NCBI GenBank assembly: GCA_914767715.1
Contig: OU612072.1
Span: 6,016,001-6,080,000 of the forward strand
DNA length: 64,000 nt
Source: Membranipora membranacea
Taxonomy: Eukaryota > Bryozoa > Gymnolaemata > Cheilostomatida > Membraniporidae
Direction of reading: 5' to 3'
Shown here: in pieces, positions 30,821 to 42,834 of the stretch
Layout: every line of letters begins with the position of its first letter
How positions within the stretch are numbered: position 1 is the stretch's first letter
Notes under the pieces: model-generated
The model's input: only the letters and a program-made list of their open reading frames with translations
Databases searched by the model: none
What the model was told of the DNA's origin: nothing
Position numbers and translations under genes: made by a program

Positions 30821-31663
30821 ATGCCTGTCGTCCTAGTAAGGAAAAAGACATTGAAACCAGATGACGCCCCAGAGTGGCGCTTCTGTACAGACTACCGTAA
30901 ATTAAATAGTGTTACAAAAAAGGATGTTTACCAAATACCTCGAATCGATGAGAGTTTGGATTCATTAGCAGGTAGTGAATATTTTAGCACTCTTGATATG
31001 TGCTCCTCCTATTGGCAGGTCCCGTTAGACAAAGATGCTCAAGAAAATTCAGCATTCATAACGTGAAGCGGTCTGATGAATTGGAAGGTTCTTCCTTTCG
31101 GGCTAACGAATGCCCCTGCATGTTTTGAGCGCCGTATGGAAAAAGTGCTCCGGGGCTTGTATTGGAAGTCTTTACTCATATATCTTGATGATGTAATAAT
31201 ATTCAGTGACACATTCTCTAATCACATGAGTCGGTTAGAAGAAGTTTTTCAGCGATTCCGTGAAGCCAATCTGAAACTCAAACCATCCAAGTGTGTACTC
31301 CTCAGTGATAGTGTGAATTATCTGGGTCACATTGTAAGCAAGGATGGAGTATCCACAGATACTGAAAAGGTAGAAAAAGTTCAGAATTGGCCATGGTGCC
31401 AGAATGTAAAACAGGCACAGGCACTGATAAATTACTACAGAAAGTATGTGGAGGATTATGCTAAAGTATGTAGACCATTGAACAGGCTAATGAGTGGAAA
31501 AATCCCATTTGTATGGGATACTGAATGTCAAGAGGCATTTGAGCTACTCAAACTGTTGCTCACCACAGCACCAATACTAGGTTATCCAATACAAGGTCTT
31601 GAGTATATTTTAGACACATATGCTAGCAACACAGCTACTCTCACAAATGCAGGATGGGCATGA
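30821..31663 (+). pseudogene. pol: Gypsy B RT, with a stop replacing Trp
   Basis: RT motifs run FCTDYRKLNSVTKKDVY, LDMCSSYWQVPL, then TGA at 31064-31066 where a Trp is usual (AFIT-stop-SGLMNW). They continue VLPFGLTNAPACFER, YLDDVIIF (intact catalytic YxDD-type box) and YLGHIVSKDG. The frame is lost again at 31.62 kb in RNase H. Confidence 0.8.
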
Positions 31664-32021
31664 GAGAGTTAAAGCCTATTATTCTAAAAGCCTGTCACCA
31701 CAAGAGGTCAATTACTGTGTGACAAGAAAAGAGCTTCTTGCTGTTATCAAAGTTATTAAGCATTTTCGGCCCTATTTGATAGGTACCAAGTTTCCAGTAA
31801 GGACAAATCATGCATCATTGATTTGGTTGTACAAAAGAAATGAACCATCCGATCAGGTCGCGAGATGGTTAGAGAGCATGGCTGAGTTTGATTTTGAGTC
31901 AGGACATAGGCCTAGTACGAAGCATGGAAATGCTGATGGGCTGAGCAGAATCAAATGTGAAAACTGTAAACAATGTAACCGAATAGAGAAAAGAGATGGC
32001 GGCCGTCCCATAGTGACATAG
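31590..32021 (+). pseudogene. pol: Gypsy B RNase H
   Basis: The first catalytic site reads LDTYASNTA, where active elements have DTDAS, so the Asp is replaced by Tyr. After a frame shift the domain continues AYYSKSLSPQEVNYCVTRKE, LLAVIKVIKHFRPYL, TNHASLIWL and GNADGLSRI. A substitution of the catalytic residue together with the shift marks a dead copy. Confidence 0.75.
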
Positions 32022-32049
32022 CTGCTACCACACATGACAAATTGATGAC

Positions 32050-33070
32050 AGAAATCAATCAACCATTATATATATTCCATGTTTATTCTGGAGAAGAATA
32101 AGTCCTTAGGACTTGTACCCAGAAAACAGAAAAATTGATAAAAATATGGTGTAGAATTAAAAAGACATGTAACTAAAAATCAAGAACAATGACAGGTAAA
32201 ATTACAACGTACACGCAGGCATTAATTAGCAGTAAAACATTACACAAGTTGATACACAATAGCTAGGAAAAGAAAAGTTAGAACAATGTAGCAGTAGGCT
32301 AAAATGAAATGATAAGAACTGACTCATTAATTGAGAAGTTTGAGGACGTGGCTCCGAGTGGCATTTTTGAATGTAGCAAGGGATTGACTCAGCTTAACAT
32401 GATTGGGTAATTCGTTAAAATTCTGAGCACCGAAATTAGCTAAAGCAAATCTAAAATTTTCCTTGGATAGTCTAAACCCAGAACTTTTAGCAAGCCGAGT
32501 TTCACTAGTTAATTTCTCGGGGAGCAGATTGGTATCAATTATTGGGACTAAACTATTAACAATTTTATAAAACGTCAGCAGATACAAATATTCGAAACGC
32601 AAAGTTAAAACAGGGATGTTGTAGGTCTTTCGAGTATTATCTTTAGAACTGTTATAGTCTATAATTTTCAAACATCTATTCTCAATTTTTAAAAATTCTT
32701 TTTTGACATAGTCGTTTGTGGTAAATAAAACAGGAGAGCTGTATTCCAGATTAGAACGTATAAGTCCAATGTACCAAAGCTTAGCTAATTTAGGTGTCAG
32801 GAATTTTCTATTACGTTGAAAGTTGGTGACTATTGGATAAAGTTTTTGTTTAATTTTACTGGTATGAGATTTAAAATTTAATTTGTTATCAAGAATCACA
32901 CCTAAGTACTTAATTTTGTCAGATTGTTTGAAAATGAGATTATTAAATTTAAGTTCCGGAGGTTTGATGTTACGTTTATTAGAAATGGTCATGACATCCG
33001 TTTTGCCGCTGTTTAGAACAAGGCAATTTTCACTGTACCAACTGGATGCTTGATGAATGCTTCTTTCCAT
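32050..33070 (-). mobile_element. 5'-truncated LINE (CR1/Jockey-like) inserted antisense
   Basis: A 247-codon minus-strand frame (32327-33070) carries the RT thumb and C-terminal region: SSWYSENCLVLNSGKTDVM, IKYLGVILDNKLNFKSH, LSYxGLIR-like (LWYIGLIRSNLEYSSPVL) and CLKII. The 3' UTR runs down to about 32.06 kb, where the minus strand has AATAAACATGGAAT, as in CR1/L2-type tails. The 5' end is cut near 33070 and Gypsy B integrase coding follows. No clear target duplication was seen. Confidence 0.8.
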
Positions 33071-33074
33071 AAGT

Positions 33075-34318
33075 TTTGTGGAAATGTCTGGGTTTTCCCC
33101 ACAAGTGATATCACTGAAAGACCAATAGTGTGTGTGGCTCAGACTACTGATCTAGCATGTTTACAACAACAAAAACCAAATGACCTAGAAAAGGTCTATC
33201 AATGTGTAAAATGCCAAGTAATACTAAATGAAGACGAGCTCCGCATGGGGAGCCCCGAACTGAAAAGATTGAACGATTTGATACCATGTATGAGATTGAG
33301 AAATTATGGTATCCTTGAAGTAAGGCTTACCTTCAACGACATAAAGATATGGGTGGTAGCTTTTCCTCAATCGGCAAGAGAAGCCGTCATATGGGAAACC
33401 CACCCGATGATACATTCAGGTGTATGTAAAACCACGGCCTGACTTAGATTGTCATGGTACTGGCCAGGTATGACATCCGATATCAAGCGAGCTGTGTTGT
33501 CATGTGAAGTGTGTCAAGCTGCAAAAACAAGCAAAACAAAGTCAAGTGGAAATAGAATAAGACTCTATGCAGGAAGGCCCTTGCAACACATAGCCATTGA
33601 CCTAGTAGGACCACTTTCAGAAACAAATAGAAGAAATAGATGGATTTCGGTATTATCTGATCATTTTACAAGATGGCAAGATGCCATCCCGTTACCAGAT
33701 GCTACTGCACCCACAGTTGCAGATGCCTTAGATAGCAGAGTAATTTGCTACCTAGGCTTACCAGAAACTATAGGCAGTGATCAGGGGGCTCAGTTTCAAT
33801 CAGAGCTAATGGAAGAGTTGTGTGAATTGTGGCGTGTAGATAAGCGCCGTACAACACCATTCCACCCATCAGGAAATGTTGTGTGTGAAAGCGGGAATCA
33901 TACCCTTTGTAATAACTTACGTGCTCTGTTACAAAATCAATGTGCCCATGAGGATGATTGGGATATGCTACTACCACAAATAATGAGAGCCATCAGGGCT
34001 ACTCCACACACAGGTACAAAAGAGACACCAAACTACATGTTACTGGGTCGCCAGCTAAGGTTACCTGATAGCCTGGTTTACCCAGTACCACCAGATAAGC
34101 CAAAACCGGTGCAAAAGTATGATATGGATATGGAGGATAGATTGAGGGCTGCACATGATGCTCTACGTAAAGATCAGCATAACATTGTTCAGAATGATTT
34201 CCAAGAACCACCATTATACAAAGTAGGGGATCAGGTATTACTTCAGTCCAAGAGAAAAAGAAAGGGCGGAAGTACCAAGCTACAGCCAAAATTCTGTGGG
34301 CCTTATCTGATAACCTAA
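33075..34318 (+). pseudogene. pol: Gypsy B integrase
   Basis: After the LINE the frame resumes with a linker and the HHCC zinc domain (THPMIH; CEVC at 33504), broken by TGA at 33440-33442. The catalytic core keeps all three acids in context (HIAIDLVGPL, IGSDQGAQF, NVVCESGNHT). A basic region ends KRKRKGGSTKLQ before a TAA at 34316-34318. The next frame (34319-34759) continues the C-terminus. Confidence 0.8.
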
Positions 34319-34759
34319 AAGTGGAATAATCATACTTACCAAATAGAAAAGAATGGACAGGTGTCAGTGCAGCATGAATCCAGGCTCAAGCCATACAGAA
34401 TATCCCAGCATGCATCTGGTCAAGCTCCCGCTGTTCTAACGCCGATTAGAAGACCCAACATGAAGGGGGCCATTGACAAACCTCAGAAAATTAGTAGTGA
34501 GGCAATAAGTTCTCAGGCTATTAATGATAATACCGGAGCGGACAACCCTCAATTACGCAATCAAATGGAGTCTAATTCTGGCTCTAAGATAGAGTTTACA
34601 CCGAAACCAACTAACACAGGTCAACCTGCCCCAATAGGGGAATATGACAAAACCACCAAACAAGATACCCAGCCATCTTGTCCTGCAAGAACTGGGAGGT
34701 TGAGGAAACTCCCACAACATCTAGCCGATTATATATTAGGCTACACATCAAAATTATAA
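34319..34759 (+). pseudogene. Gypsy B C-terminal tail
   Basis: The frame after the 34316 stop reads as chromodomain-less tail sequence, with QVSVQHESRLKPYR followed by Pro/Ser/Asn-rich sequence and LRKLPQHLADYILGYTSKL at the end. The RLKPYR phrase is common right after Gypsy integrases. The last codons are shared with 19940. Confidence 0.7.
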
Positions 34760-35760
34760 TTAGATAATTATTAACCTGTAGTGATTTTCGATAAAAAAAG
34801 AAAACCCAGAAAAGACATGTTGTAAACTAACACTTATTAAAGTGTGGACACATGTCAAAGACCAACAAAATATTATAATATTATTGTATTAATCTGCACT
34901 TATGCACAGGTATGCTGTATACCATCTACCGTCAGGTGAAACCAGCAGCTCTAACTCTTGCATCTAACTCACTGGCTTCTACCAACACAGATGAAGCAAT
35001 TCGCTGATACATCGCTACTCTCAACCCAACTGCCGACGAGCTGACAGACATTCTACGTTTAAGCTGACTTTTACAATTCCCGTTTTTTTTAAAGTTTGAG
35101 ATAAATAATTAATTCGTTTTGCTCCGATTTATCTACATAATTAATTTGTATCTGGTGGGAGAGTGTGGGGAATTTCAGTCTTTGACTGCTATATGTATTA
35201 TATACTGAAGTTATTATTCATGCATTCAAATTCATATGTCTTGCCTTTCATAATAGTCATTTGTCCTTAACAATTAATTCCTTGACTGTATTTAAACTTC
35301 CTATGAATCATCGCTTTCACAAGTGTTACTCTAGCCTGCTCATCGGCACTTCATGTTTGCCAGCGGCCGAGACTAAACGCACTGATTATTTTTATTGTTT
35401 TATACATTAAATCTTTGTAACTCTGTTAGTTTTAGTTAGACAGACTATGTTTTAAATTTTCCTGCAATTTTTTTGTTTTTCAACTATTAGGTGACATCAT
35501 TGAACATTGATGTCAAAAGTCATGAATATATAGAGACAATGATGGCGCTTGCTGCTTTTCATGTTTGCCTAACAACAGCTGTTGTGCTATAGTCCTGCAG
35601 GTAGTATGTGAACATGTGTTATAACATCAATCATAGCTTATGTCAATACATAGTTTTGTACCAAAACACAGAGAGGTTGAAAATATGAAGAAAAAAAATT
35701 TTGTGACTGGACTAGAAGGGTGTTCGTTCGAACCCTTCGAATCCCCCCAGCTACGCCCAT
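34760..35760 (+). repeat. Gypsy B 3' non-coding region and probable LTR
   Basis: No ORF is present. The segment ends with CCCCCAGCTACGCCCAT, shared with 22430. The LTR edges are not proved because no second LTR of this element is in the window. Confidence 0.5.
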
Positions 35761-36199
35761 GGATTCAAGTACCAGTAGATGAATTATGCAACCTCATTTA
35801 ATCCACCCACTAAAAGACTTTGACCCAGTCCAGCAAAAATTAAAACCAGTGGTATTGAATTTGGATTGGATATAGTAAATCAAATATCTATCGCTATCTA
35901 TTCTAATGCTATCTTGCAAGTATAAGGGTTTATGGAGGGTTATTTAACAAGATTGTCGTGATTGATTGTTCTGCTTGTTACTTGGAGTTCGAAATAATAC
36001 ATTTATACAGGAAGAACTTGTATTTTCTGTTTTTTGGAGACACTCAATTTTTTTCCTAGATTCTTCTTCTGTAAAGAATTTTCTCATTTAAGTTTGTATG
36101 TTTTGCCGGATACAAGCACCGGATATAAGTTGGGCAAAGTGGGATAACTTCTAATTCATAATATGTACAAGATTGTATGAAAATGAGAAGATAACTCTA

Positions 36200-36485
36200 T
36201 AGCAACTTGGAGCCAAAATAGTTTTAATGAACAGAGGAGGAAAAAAAGAGATTCTGGAACCAACTGGAAGGAGTTAGTACGAGGATTTCAGCCTCAGAAC
36301 AACTGATATTAGTAGGTGATTTAAATGGACATGTAGGAGCAGATAGATTGGAGGGCTTTGAGAGATGGCATGGAGGAAAGTCAGCAGGTAGGAGGAATGA
36401 CGAGGGAGAAAAGATTATGGATTTTGCAAGAAGTAGAGATTTGGCGCTAGCAAATACTTTCTTTGCCAAAACAGATGAGAAGACC

Positions 36486-36542
<57 letters not shown>

Positions 36543-36740
36543 AAGGATTATGATGGCCCTGCACATGCCACATTGACAGATTATCTTGCTGAAAGATTCA
36601 GTGTATGTGAGATGAGAATGTTGCGATACTGTCTTGGAATTAGTCTTGAGGAGCACAAAACCAGCAAAAGGATAAGGCAAGAAACGAATGTCATGAGTGC
36701 GTTAGACCTGATGAGAAGAAGAAGGTTGCATAGAGTTTGA
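36200..36740 (+). mobile_element. Internally deleted RTE/BovB-like LINE with (GA)n junction
   Basis: The 5' part encodes AP-endonuclease sequence (LVGDLNGHVGADR, then GRRNDEGEKIMDFARSRDLA, LANTFF). A (GA)n run follows at about 36488-36538. The frame goes on into the typical ORF2 C-terminus (MRMLRYCLGISLEEHK, RRRRLHRV). All of RT is missing. The 36348-36740 frame stays open across the GA run (as Arg-Glu repeats), giving a chance fusion ORF of 130 codons. Confidence 0.7.
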
Positions 36741-37599
36741 TAGAGCTAAGCCTCCGACAGGCACCCGCTACCTGAACAAGACAGAGCGGAGATAGGTGAG
36801 GATAGGATTCTGCTATGCGTATGAGACCATGAATTTGCAAACTTTTATATTTGCTATCATTGGAGCCGATCACACTTTTTGGTATGACAGCCAGGGAAAA
36901 TATTATAGAAATCTAATACACATATATTCTTGTCTAACGCTGACCTATGGTTGGGGGAACAGATTTGACAAAAATATTCAGTACGATATTTATTATATTA
37001 TGATTATGATGACTCAGGTTTGATTTTCAGATATTACACAAATCTTCCATAAAAGGATTGGTAACAGTGAAAAACATTTGAATTGCAAATAAATATACAT
37101 TCAATTTTAAAATTTAAAACAGAACATTTTTATATTTAGTTCAATAACTTAATATGTGTATGGAATATTTTTGCCAAATGAATTTAACTGCTCAGTCAAT
37201 AAAACTTTTCATCCTGACCTGAATTTCATTGTACTTGATAAGACTCTTATATTTTATAAAATAATTAATAATATGTTATAATTATGTCAAATAATGATCA
37301 TAATCTTTTAATATTTTTGTATCAGGAAAAACAACAAAATTTTACCTTAACATTTTCACTTCCATATTGACGTTTCTTTGCCTATATTACTATTGATATC
37401 ATCTTTGCCTTGCACCAAGGAATAAGAGATGAAAATAAAAAGAACATCAGATCATGAAATCAATAAAAACAAATAAAGCCATAAAAAACATATGAGAACA
37501 AATTCAAATCATAAAAAAAATAATTAAAACAATAAAGAGTCACAAGAAATTTTTCTTTGTTTTCCAATTTTCCTAATACTTCACCAAATTACCACCACA

Positions 37600-38240
37600 A
37601 ATTATTGATACAATTTCCAAAATTTGCAAGAACCGCATTGCATAAGCTATTAAAAACAATACTCATGGGCAAAAGCACTGGTCCTGACCAGATTTGAGTT
37701 CTGATGCTGAACAAAACATTTCCCTATGTAGGTCCAGTGCTCACAGATATTTCCAATAGAATATTTGACAAAGGGGTATTTCCAAAAGTCTGGAAAACTG
37801 CTCGAATATCGAATTAAGTCAGGGTCACAAGATGAACCAGGAATTTATAGACCTAAATTCGTTTTACACGTTCATTCATTGATATTCGTAAAGCAATTGA
37901 ATATTGATATTCAGATATTATAAAATTAAAACCACCTAATATCTTCGTAGCAGTGAGGTTTTCGCACTGCACATTCATGCAGCGATTCCATACACACAAT
38001 TTAACTCAATCAAAAGAAGAGTATTTTTTTGTTTATTGACTTCTGGAAGGCATTTGATTGCGTTGATCACCAAGTATCAAAAAATAAATATCAAAACTTG
38101 AATTTGTGTGAACCAGGCATTTTTTTGATATCATCCTTTCTACAAGACAGGTCTTAGTATGTTCACTATAAATAGTGCAGCCCAATCAATACAGACTTTA
38201 TACGGCAGTTTGGCCAGTTGTTCCTCAAATAGCTGCGACA
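37600..38240 (+). mobile_element. Decayed Jockey/CR1-like LINE RT
   Basis: Fragments appear in changing frames: GKSTGPDQ, then VLTDIFNRIFDKGVFPKVWK (37738-37800), and later IDFWKAFDCVDHQ and a FLQDRS piece (38030-38160). These are the RT motifs KSxGPDG, the pre-palm helix, and the palm box FxKAFDxVDH. Many stops interrupt. Similar debris (ITKISICQIKQILKTIDTSK) lies at 39225-39290. Confidence 0.65.
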
Positions 38241-39560
38241 TTGTCAAAGCTATTGCATTTAGGTAGGCCGAATCAACACTTCACTTTAATATTTTTTATT
38301 TTCTTCATATTAAGTTGTTCAACGCAATAGGAGAAGAACATTAATTAAACTCCCAGTGGGGGAAGCTTTATAGATTGCTTGTTCAAACCACCTTTTTGGT
38401 TGGTCTAGTCCCCAGCATCCTTGGAGGTGTATGTTATTAATAATGATATGAGAAAACAAATTAAAATTGATTTGATATTTATCCATTTTCATGACTAGTA
38501 TTAGTTATTTTTCATAGGATAAATCCTATATGGTTGTCTTCTCCCCCGACAGGGGATCCAACTCTCGTTCAAGCAAATGTGCATGCCGAAAAATAGTGTT
38601 TTCATAATAAATAATTTTTTTCGTGGACTGACTGCTGAAGTGTTGAATGCAATGGTCTTCACTGGTACTACACTTGACCTTGCCTAGTCATGTACAGAAG
38701 ATGAGAGCATTTTGTTCTGGTCTGTCTTACAACCTGTTTAACCCCACCTACATCTATCTACGCTCAACCCTTGAACATCTTATAGCCAGATTCAAAACGG
38801 GTAGTATAAATATCAACACCATCAAGACAGGTTCTCGGCCTATTGGCTAAAATCAAAGTGTCACTGCCAATGGCTGATTAGTGCCTGTTTCAGTTTCTGG
38901 CTGCTTGCTGCACACTTACGATTAGGAGGTCCACCATAGCCTCACCTCTAGGATGCATTCTAGTTATCTAGTATGTATCACACCTCAGTACGGGGATAAC
39001 TTGCGTCCCTCTTTAGGCGCAGCCCACCCTCTGTTTTGTCATAAGCAGGGTTCTGCTAACAGGTGGCGAAGCGTTAAGACGAGATCCGAACAAAAGGACA
39101 AACATACCATCCCATTTTGTTCTAGAAGGAGGGCTTTGTTCTCCACGGCGGTCGGTTGACACTCTACAGTACACACTATACAGTACCATCTCAAAATGAC
39201 TCTCCTCAACCACCCAGTACTGACATCACCAAGATCTCAATTTGCCAAATAAAACAAATACTAAAAACTATTGACACATCGAAAGCATAGCAAGGACTAC
39301 CCTGCATGGATTAGCAATTAATGTAGCGAAGACTATGCCAGTAACGCAGATGGCAAACCTGGGATATCCATCATTCTACAAGACCGCAAAAATAACATCA
39401 TCATCTTGAAACATAAACATTCACATAAATGCACTCGCTTTAGCTTCCAACTTTAAATCTTTAATGACAGAGAGGCTGGAAAAGGCAAAGTTGTTGCCAA
39501 ATACTCACCTTTCCAGGAAATGGATTAAATTGTTTCAGTGTGAGTTACACCTAAAATACC
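38241..39560. other. Degraded repeat DNA with LINE scraps
   Basis: The only recognisable piece is a LINE RT start (SICQIKQILKTIDTSKA near 39240-39290). Longer ORFs at 38647-39159 have no motif. Confidence 0.35.
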
Positions 39561-40300
39561 AGCACAATATTGAACACCATTGCAATTTAGGTTTCCTATG
39601 ACGTCATTGAAGGGAAGTGGACCCAAATTGAGAGCCGGATTTTTTGTGTGTTATCTGTCCTGTTGCTTGGCGTACAACAAAAGACGTCCAAATAAAAAGA
39701 AGAATGCTAAGAGCATGATTAAATTTTATGAACTAAAAGATTTTCCTATTAAAATATTTTTACGTATTTATTATGAATCTGACATAAAGTACAGATATAT
39801 ATATATTATATGATAGTTTTATTGTCAGCAACGATTCATTCCTTCTAATGCTTTTCATGATGTGAAATAAATGGCAAAAAATAAGAATAATACTAAAAAA
39901 AGATTCAACAAAAAGTTGTCTAATGGAAATTTAGGTAAGTGTGTCTCTTCTTGGAAATCGGTGTGTAACAAAAAATCTGAGATATATGGAGGGGATGAAT
40001 TATTAAGAGCCTTAAATCCTATAATGCAAGTAAAATAGTTGCCTAGCAGTGGTAGGGGTAAAAATTTTTAGTGATGTACATGGGTCATTAGTAGGTGACA
40101 AAGAAAAGGTGTTGAACATTGGGTTAGTGATATTGGATGAGCATAAGTTGATATAGATATGTATACCATAAATAAGTTAACAGTGAATGAATTGAAAATA
40201 ATATTGTTTAGCAGAATGTGTGGTCAAGTAGGGTCTGCATAAGTTAGTTTGTATTTTATCCAAAACACTCTCTAAATGACAACTCAATGACAGAAATCAG
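39561..40300. other. Intergenic DNA
   Basis: AT-rich, with a short TA run near 39800. No feature is supported. Confidence 0.4.
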
Positions 40301-40307
40301 TTATCTT

Positions 40308-40566
40308 AGTAGGAGATAGCTCAGTTGGTTAGAGCGCCGTCTTCAGTACGTAAGTGATGAAGGTCGTGGGTTCGAACCCAACTGCAGTCTATCTTCTACT
40401 GGGGTTTGGTTGGCCCCAAGGTGTGCTCCGACCTGCCTGCAAACTGAGAGCAAAACTGGCTCAGACATTGCGGCCTTGCCAGTAAGGCAAAATAATATTT
40501 CTCCGCCCATGCTTCGGAATGTGGCGTGTGATATGACATCCGATTTTAATCAATTTTAATCAAAAC
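40308..40566 (+). mobile_element. tRNA-derived SINE
   Basis: The tRNA-like head has A-box TAGCTCAGTTGG (40316-40327) and B-box GGTTCGAACCC (40369-40379). The sequence AGTAGGAGATA at the start pairs with TATCTTCTACT at 40390-40400, a remade acceptor-like stem. The body is GC-richer than its surroundings. The end has repeated TTTTAATC (GATTTTAATCAATTTTAATC), like the GAGTTTTAATC end of the SINE at 24172. Confidence 0.75.
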
Positions 40567-41615
40567 CAAGAAGTTCCTTTTCATGTCTTTGAATTATTGA
40601 GTTATTGCCCATTCTTAAATTGGTTGATGAATCCTCTCCAAAAGAACTTAGAGCGTGTGATTTCTTATAGTTCATTCTCATATGATTATCCTTACAACAT
40701 TTTATTGATTGAATCTTTGTTGCAAATCTGAACTAATGCAGAAGAAACAGAAATGCTTGCTACAAAACAGTGTCATCAGCATGTGAATAATAGTTTGAGG
40801 AGAGAGGTAGATTTTGTAGGTCATTATTATATAAACCTGAAATAAAGTCGGTGCCAGTATCGAACTCCAACATTCATGTCATGTATTCATGGGACTGCAC
40901 CATTATAGTGAACATCCTAAGACCTTTCTTGAATGCTCTTTTTTCTTCCGGCTTATCTTCAATCCAGCTGATTCCATCTGCGGGCTTAGTGCAGATCCTT
41001 GATTTAAACCAACTTCAATGTGGATTCAGTAAATCACTTAGCCCTCTGGAAAGTTAACATTAGGATTATCAGCCCACTGCAAAATGTCATTCTGCTTGCA
41101 GGCTAGACTTGAGACATAGTCTATCTCTGCAGCACAGCAGTGGTGGCGCTGCCTTCCATCAAGAAAGGCAACTCCCAGGGTTCAAGGTTATGAGATATCA
41201 AAACCAGTGTTCCATTTAGGCCCAAATATTTCTAAATTATGGGTTTCCATTGTTTTCCCAATTTTGGTACTCAGACTAGGTGAATTAGTTCAAGCCCTAT
41301 GCTGCAGAGACGAACGTATGCCTCAACAGTTCGCACATGCGCAGACTGGCAAAATGTTGGAAAACTCCACCTACTGCTCTTTTATCGAACAGTATTTTTA
41401 CTTAAAACTACTACATAACATCAGTGGAATTATTGTACTTCTTGTAAGATTACAGCAATACCATTGACTCAATTGAAATATTACTCCTCTCAATGCTATC
41501 AGGATACATACTGTCATACACAGCGTACCGCGTGAAGTACCCATTGTTACATTTCAAGCAGCTGAAGATGGATAGGGTGAGTTGAAAGTCATTACTAGCA
41601 ATCCAATGCAGAACA

Positions 41616-41786
41616 TGTTTATGTTGTTTGTTGTGAGTGGTTAGGTTGTAAGTTTTATGTGAGTTTAATTATGGTATATGAACTTGAGGCCGCAGTGTAC
41701 ATCTAAAAAACAGAAAAACAAGGTTTTGAGTTATGGTGGATGAAACACTAGACCAAAAAAACATAATGGGATGTAAAACATAAACA
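41616..41786 (-). repeat. Gypsy C 3' LTR
   Basis: 171 bp with TGTTTA/TAAACA ends. It matches 45431-45602. The adjacent TCCCCTTT on the plus strand is the complement of the polypurine tract. Confidence 0.9.
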
Positions 41787-42033
41787 TCCCCTTTACAATA
41801 AAATAAAACATAATGGTGAACAAATATAGGCCAGAAAAACTTGGTTACACAAATTTATGCTATATCAGGCAACAAAGCACAGAAAACATAATGTCTGGGT
41901 GTTTACAGGCTGTTATATAATATACACATACATAACAATTATATGCAGCAGAATATCTGTTACGTCAAATGAAATATGTAATCGAACATGAAATAAAAGA
42001 AACTAGCACTGTCCATGTCATGGTAAAATGTGG

Positions 42034-42723
42034 TTAAAACAAGGTATTGAACTGAACAGTTTCAAGTATGATTGCTATTATGCATAAGGGTATACTGGAT
42101 CTTCTCAGTATGCGTTTAATCATTTTCACTGCGGCCTCAGCTTTTCCATTGGACTGCTGATGTCCAGGCGAACTTGTTGTGTGTTTGAATTCCCAGTTAC
42201 AACCGAATACTGAGAATTCTGCCGGCACGAATTGTGGTCCATTGTCAGATTGGACCACATCTGGGATGCCATGTCTAGCAAATTTTTTCTTGCAAGCTTT
42301 GATGACTCCTTTGCTACTGAGATCTGTGATATGCTCACATTCAAAGAAATCAGTTAGATAGCCAACGATTATCAGGTAGTGTTTGTTTTGATGTGTGAGG
42401 AGGTCCATCCCAACTTTGCTCCATGGTTTGTTGGGAATGTCATGGTTCTGGATAGTCTCTTTTTGCTGCACAGGTGCATCTAAGGCACATCTGACACAAT
42501 TTTCGGTATAGATTCGAATGTCCTCAGACATCTGTGGCCAAAATACAACTCCTCTTGCTCTTCTCAGGGTTGCTGCAGTACCTTGATGACTAACATGCAG
42601 TTTTTCAAGTACAAAGGGTCTGCATGCTTCAGGGATGATAATCCTGGAGCCTTTATATAGGATTCCATCAAGAATGGCTTTTGACCTCTTTTGGGACATC
42701 CATGAGTTTTGAGGGCCATCCAT
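42034..42723 (-). CDS. pol: Gypsy C integrase
   Basis: The HHCC zinc domain (HVSH spaced to CVRC) and the DDE core (GMDLLTH, QSDNGPQF, NGKAEAAVKM) are all present. The frame stops soon after the core, with little C-terminal domain before the 3' non-coding part. The integrase looks shortened by comparison with Gypsy A (421 codons). Confidence 0.85.
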   Translation of the reverse strand: MDGPQNSWMSQKRSKAILDGILYKGSRIIIPEACRPFVLEKLHVSHQGTAATLRRARGVVFWPQMSEDIRIYTENCVRCALDAPVQQKETIQNHDIPNKPWSKVGMDLLTHQNKHYLIIVGYLTDFFECEHITDLSSKGVIKACKKKFARHGIPDVVQSDNGPQFVPAEFSVFGCNWEFKHTTSSPGHQQSNGKAEAAVKMIKRILRRSSIPLCIIAIILETVQFNTLF

Positions 42724-42834
42724 TCATGATAAGTTTGCCTAAGACCTTCATATCCTCATCCTTCTTGGTGTTTTCCTTTATCACATGATATGTGTTCTCA
42801 GAGATTGACAGATCCTGTCTCGGGTTGGATATAT

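Larger units (their letters stand above)
30819..35760 (+). mobile_element. Ty3/Gypsy retrotransposon B, 5'-truncated, with nested LINE
   Basis: The element starts abruptly inside the RT domain (MPVVLVRKKTL), so gag, protease and the 5' LTR are missing. RT, RNase H, integrase and a C-terminal basic tail follow in order, interrupted at about 32.05-33.07 kb by an antisense LINE. A 3' non-coding part of about 1 kb follows the stop at 34759. Its first ~105 bp and last ~190 bp recur around the satellite array at 20-22 kb. A TGTGGGGAATTTCAG after a purine tract at about 35164 may be the LTR start. Confidence 0.8.

Noticed and set aside
32327-33070. Minus-strand 247-codon ORF as a host gene
   Set aside because: The sequence is plain LINE RT C-terminal region with a LINE-like 3' tail, and it interrupts a Gypsy pol.
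40851-41467. ORFs of 68 and 86 codons before Gypsy C
   Set aside because: No motif, no good splice borders and ordinary composition. They were also considered and dropped as upstream exons of the 46159 gene.
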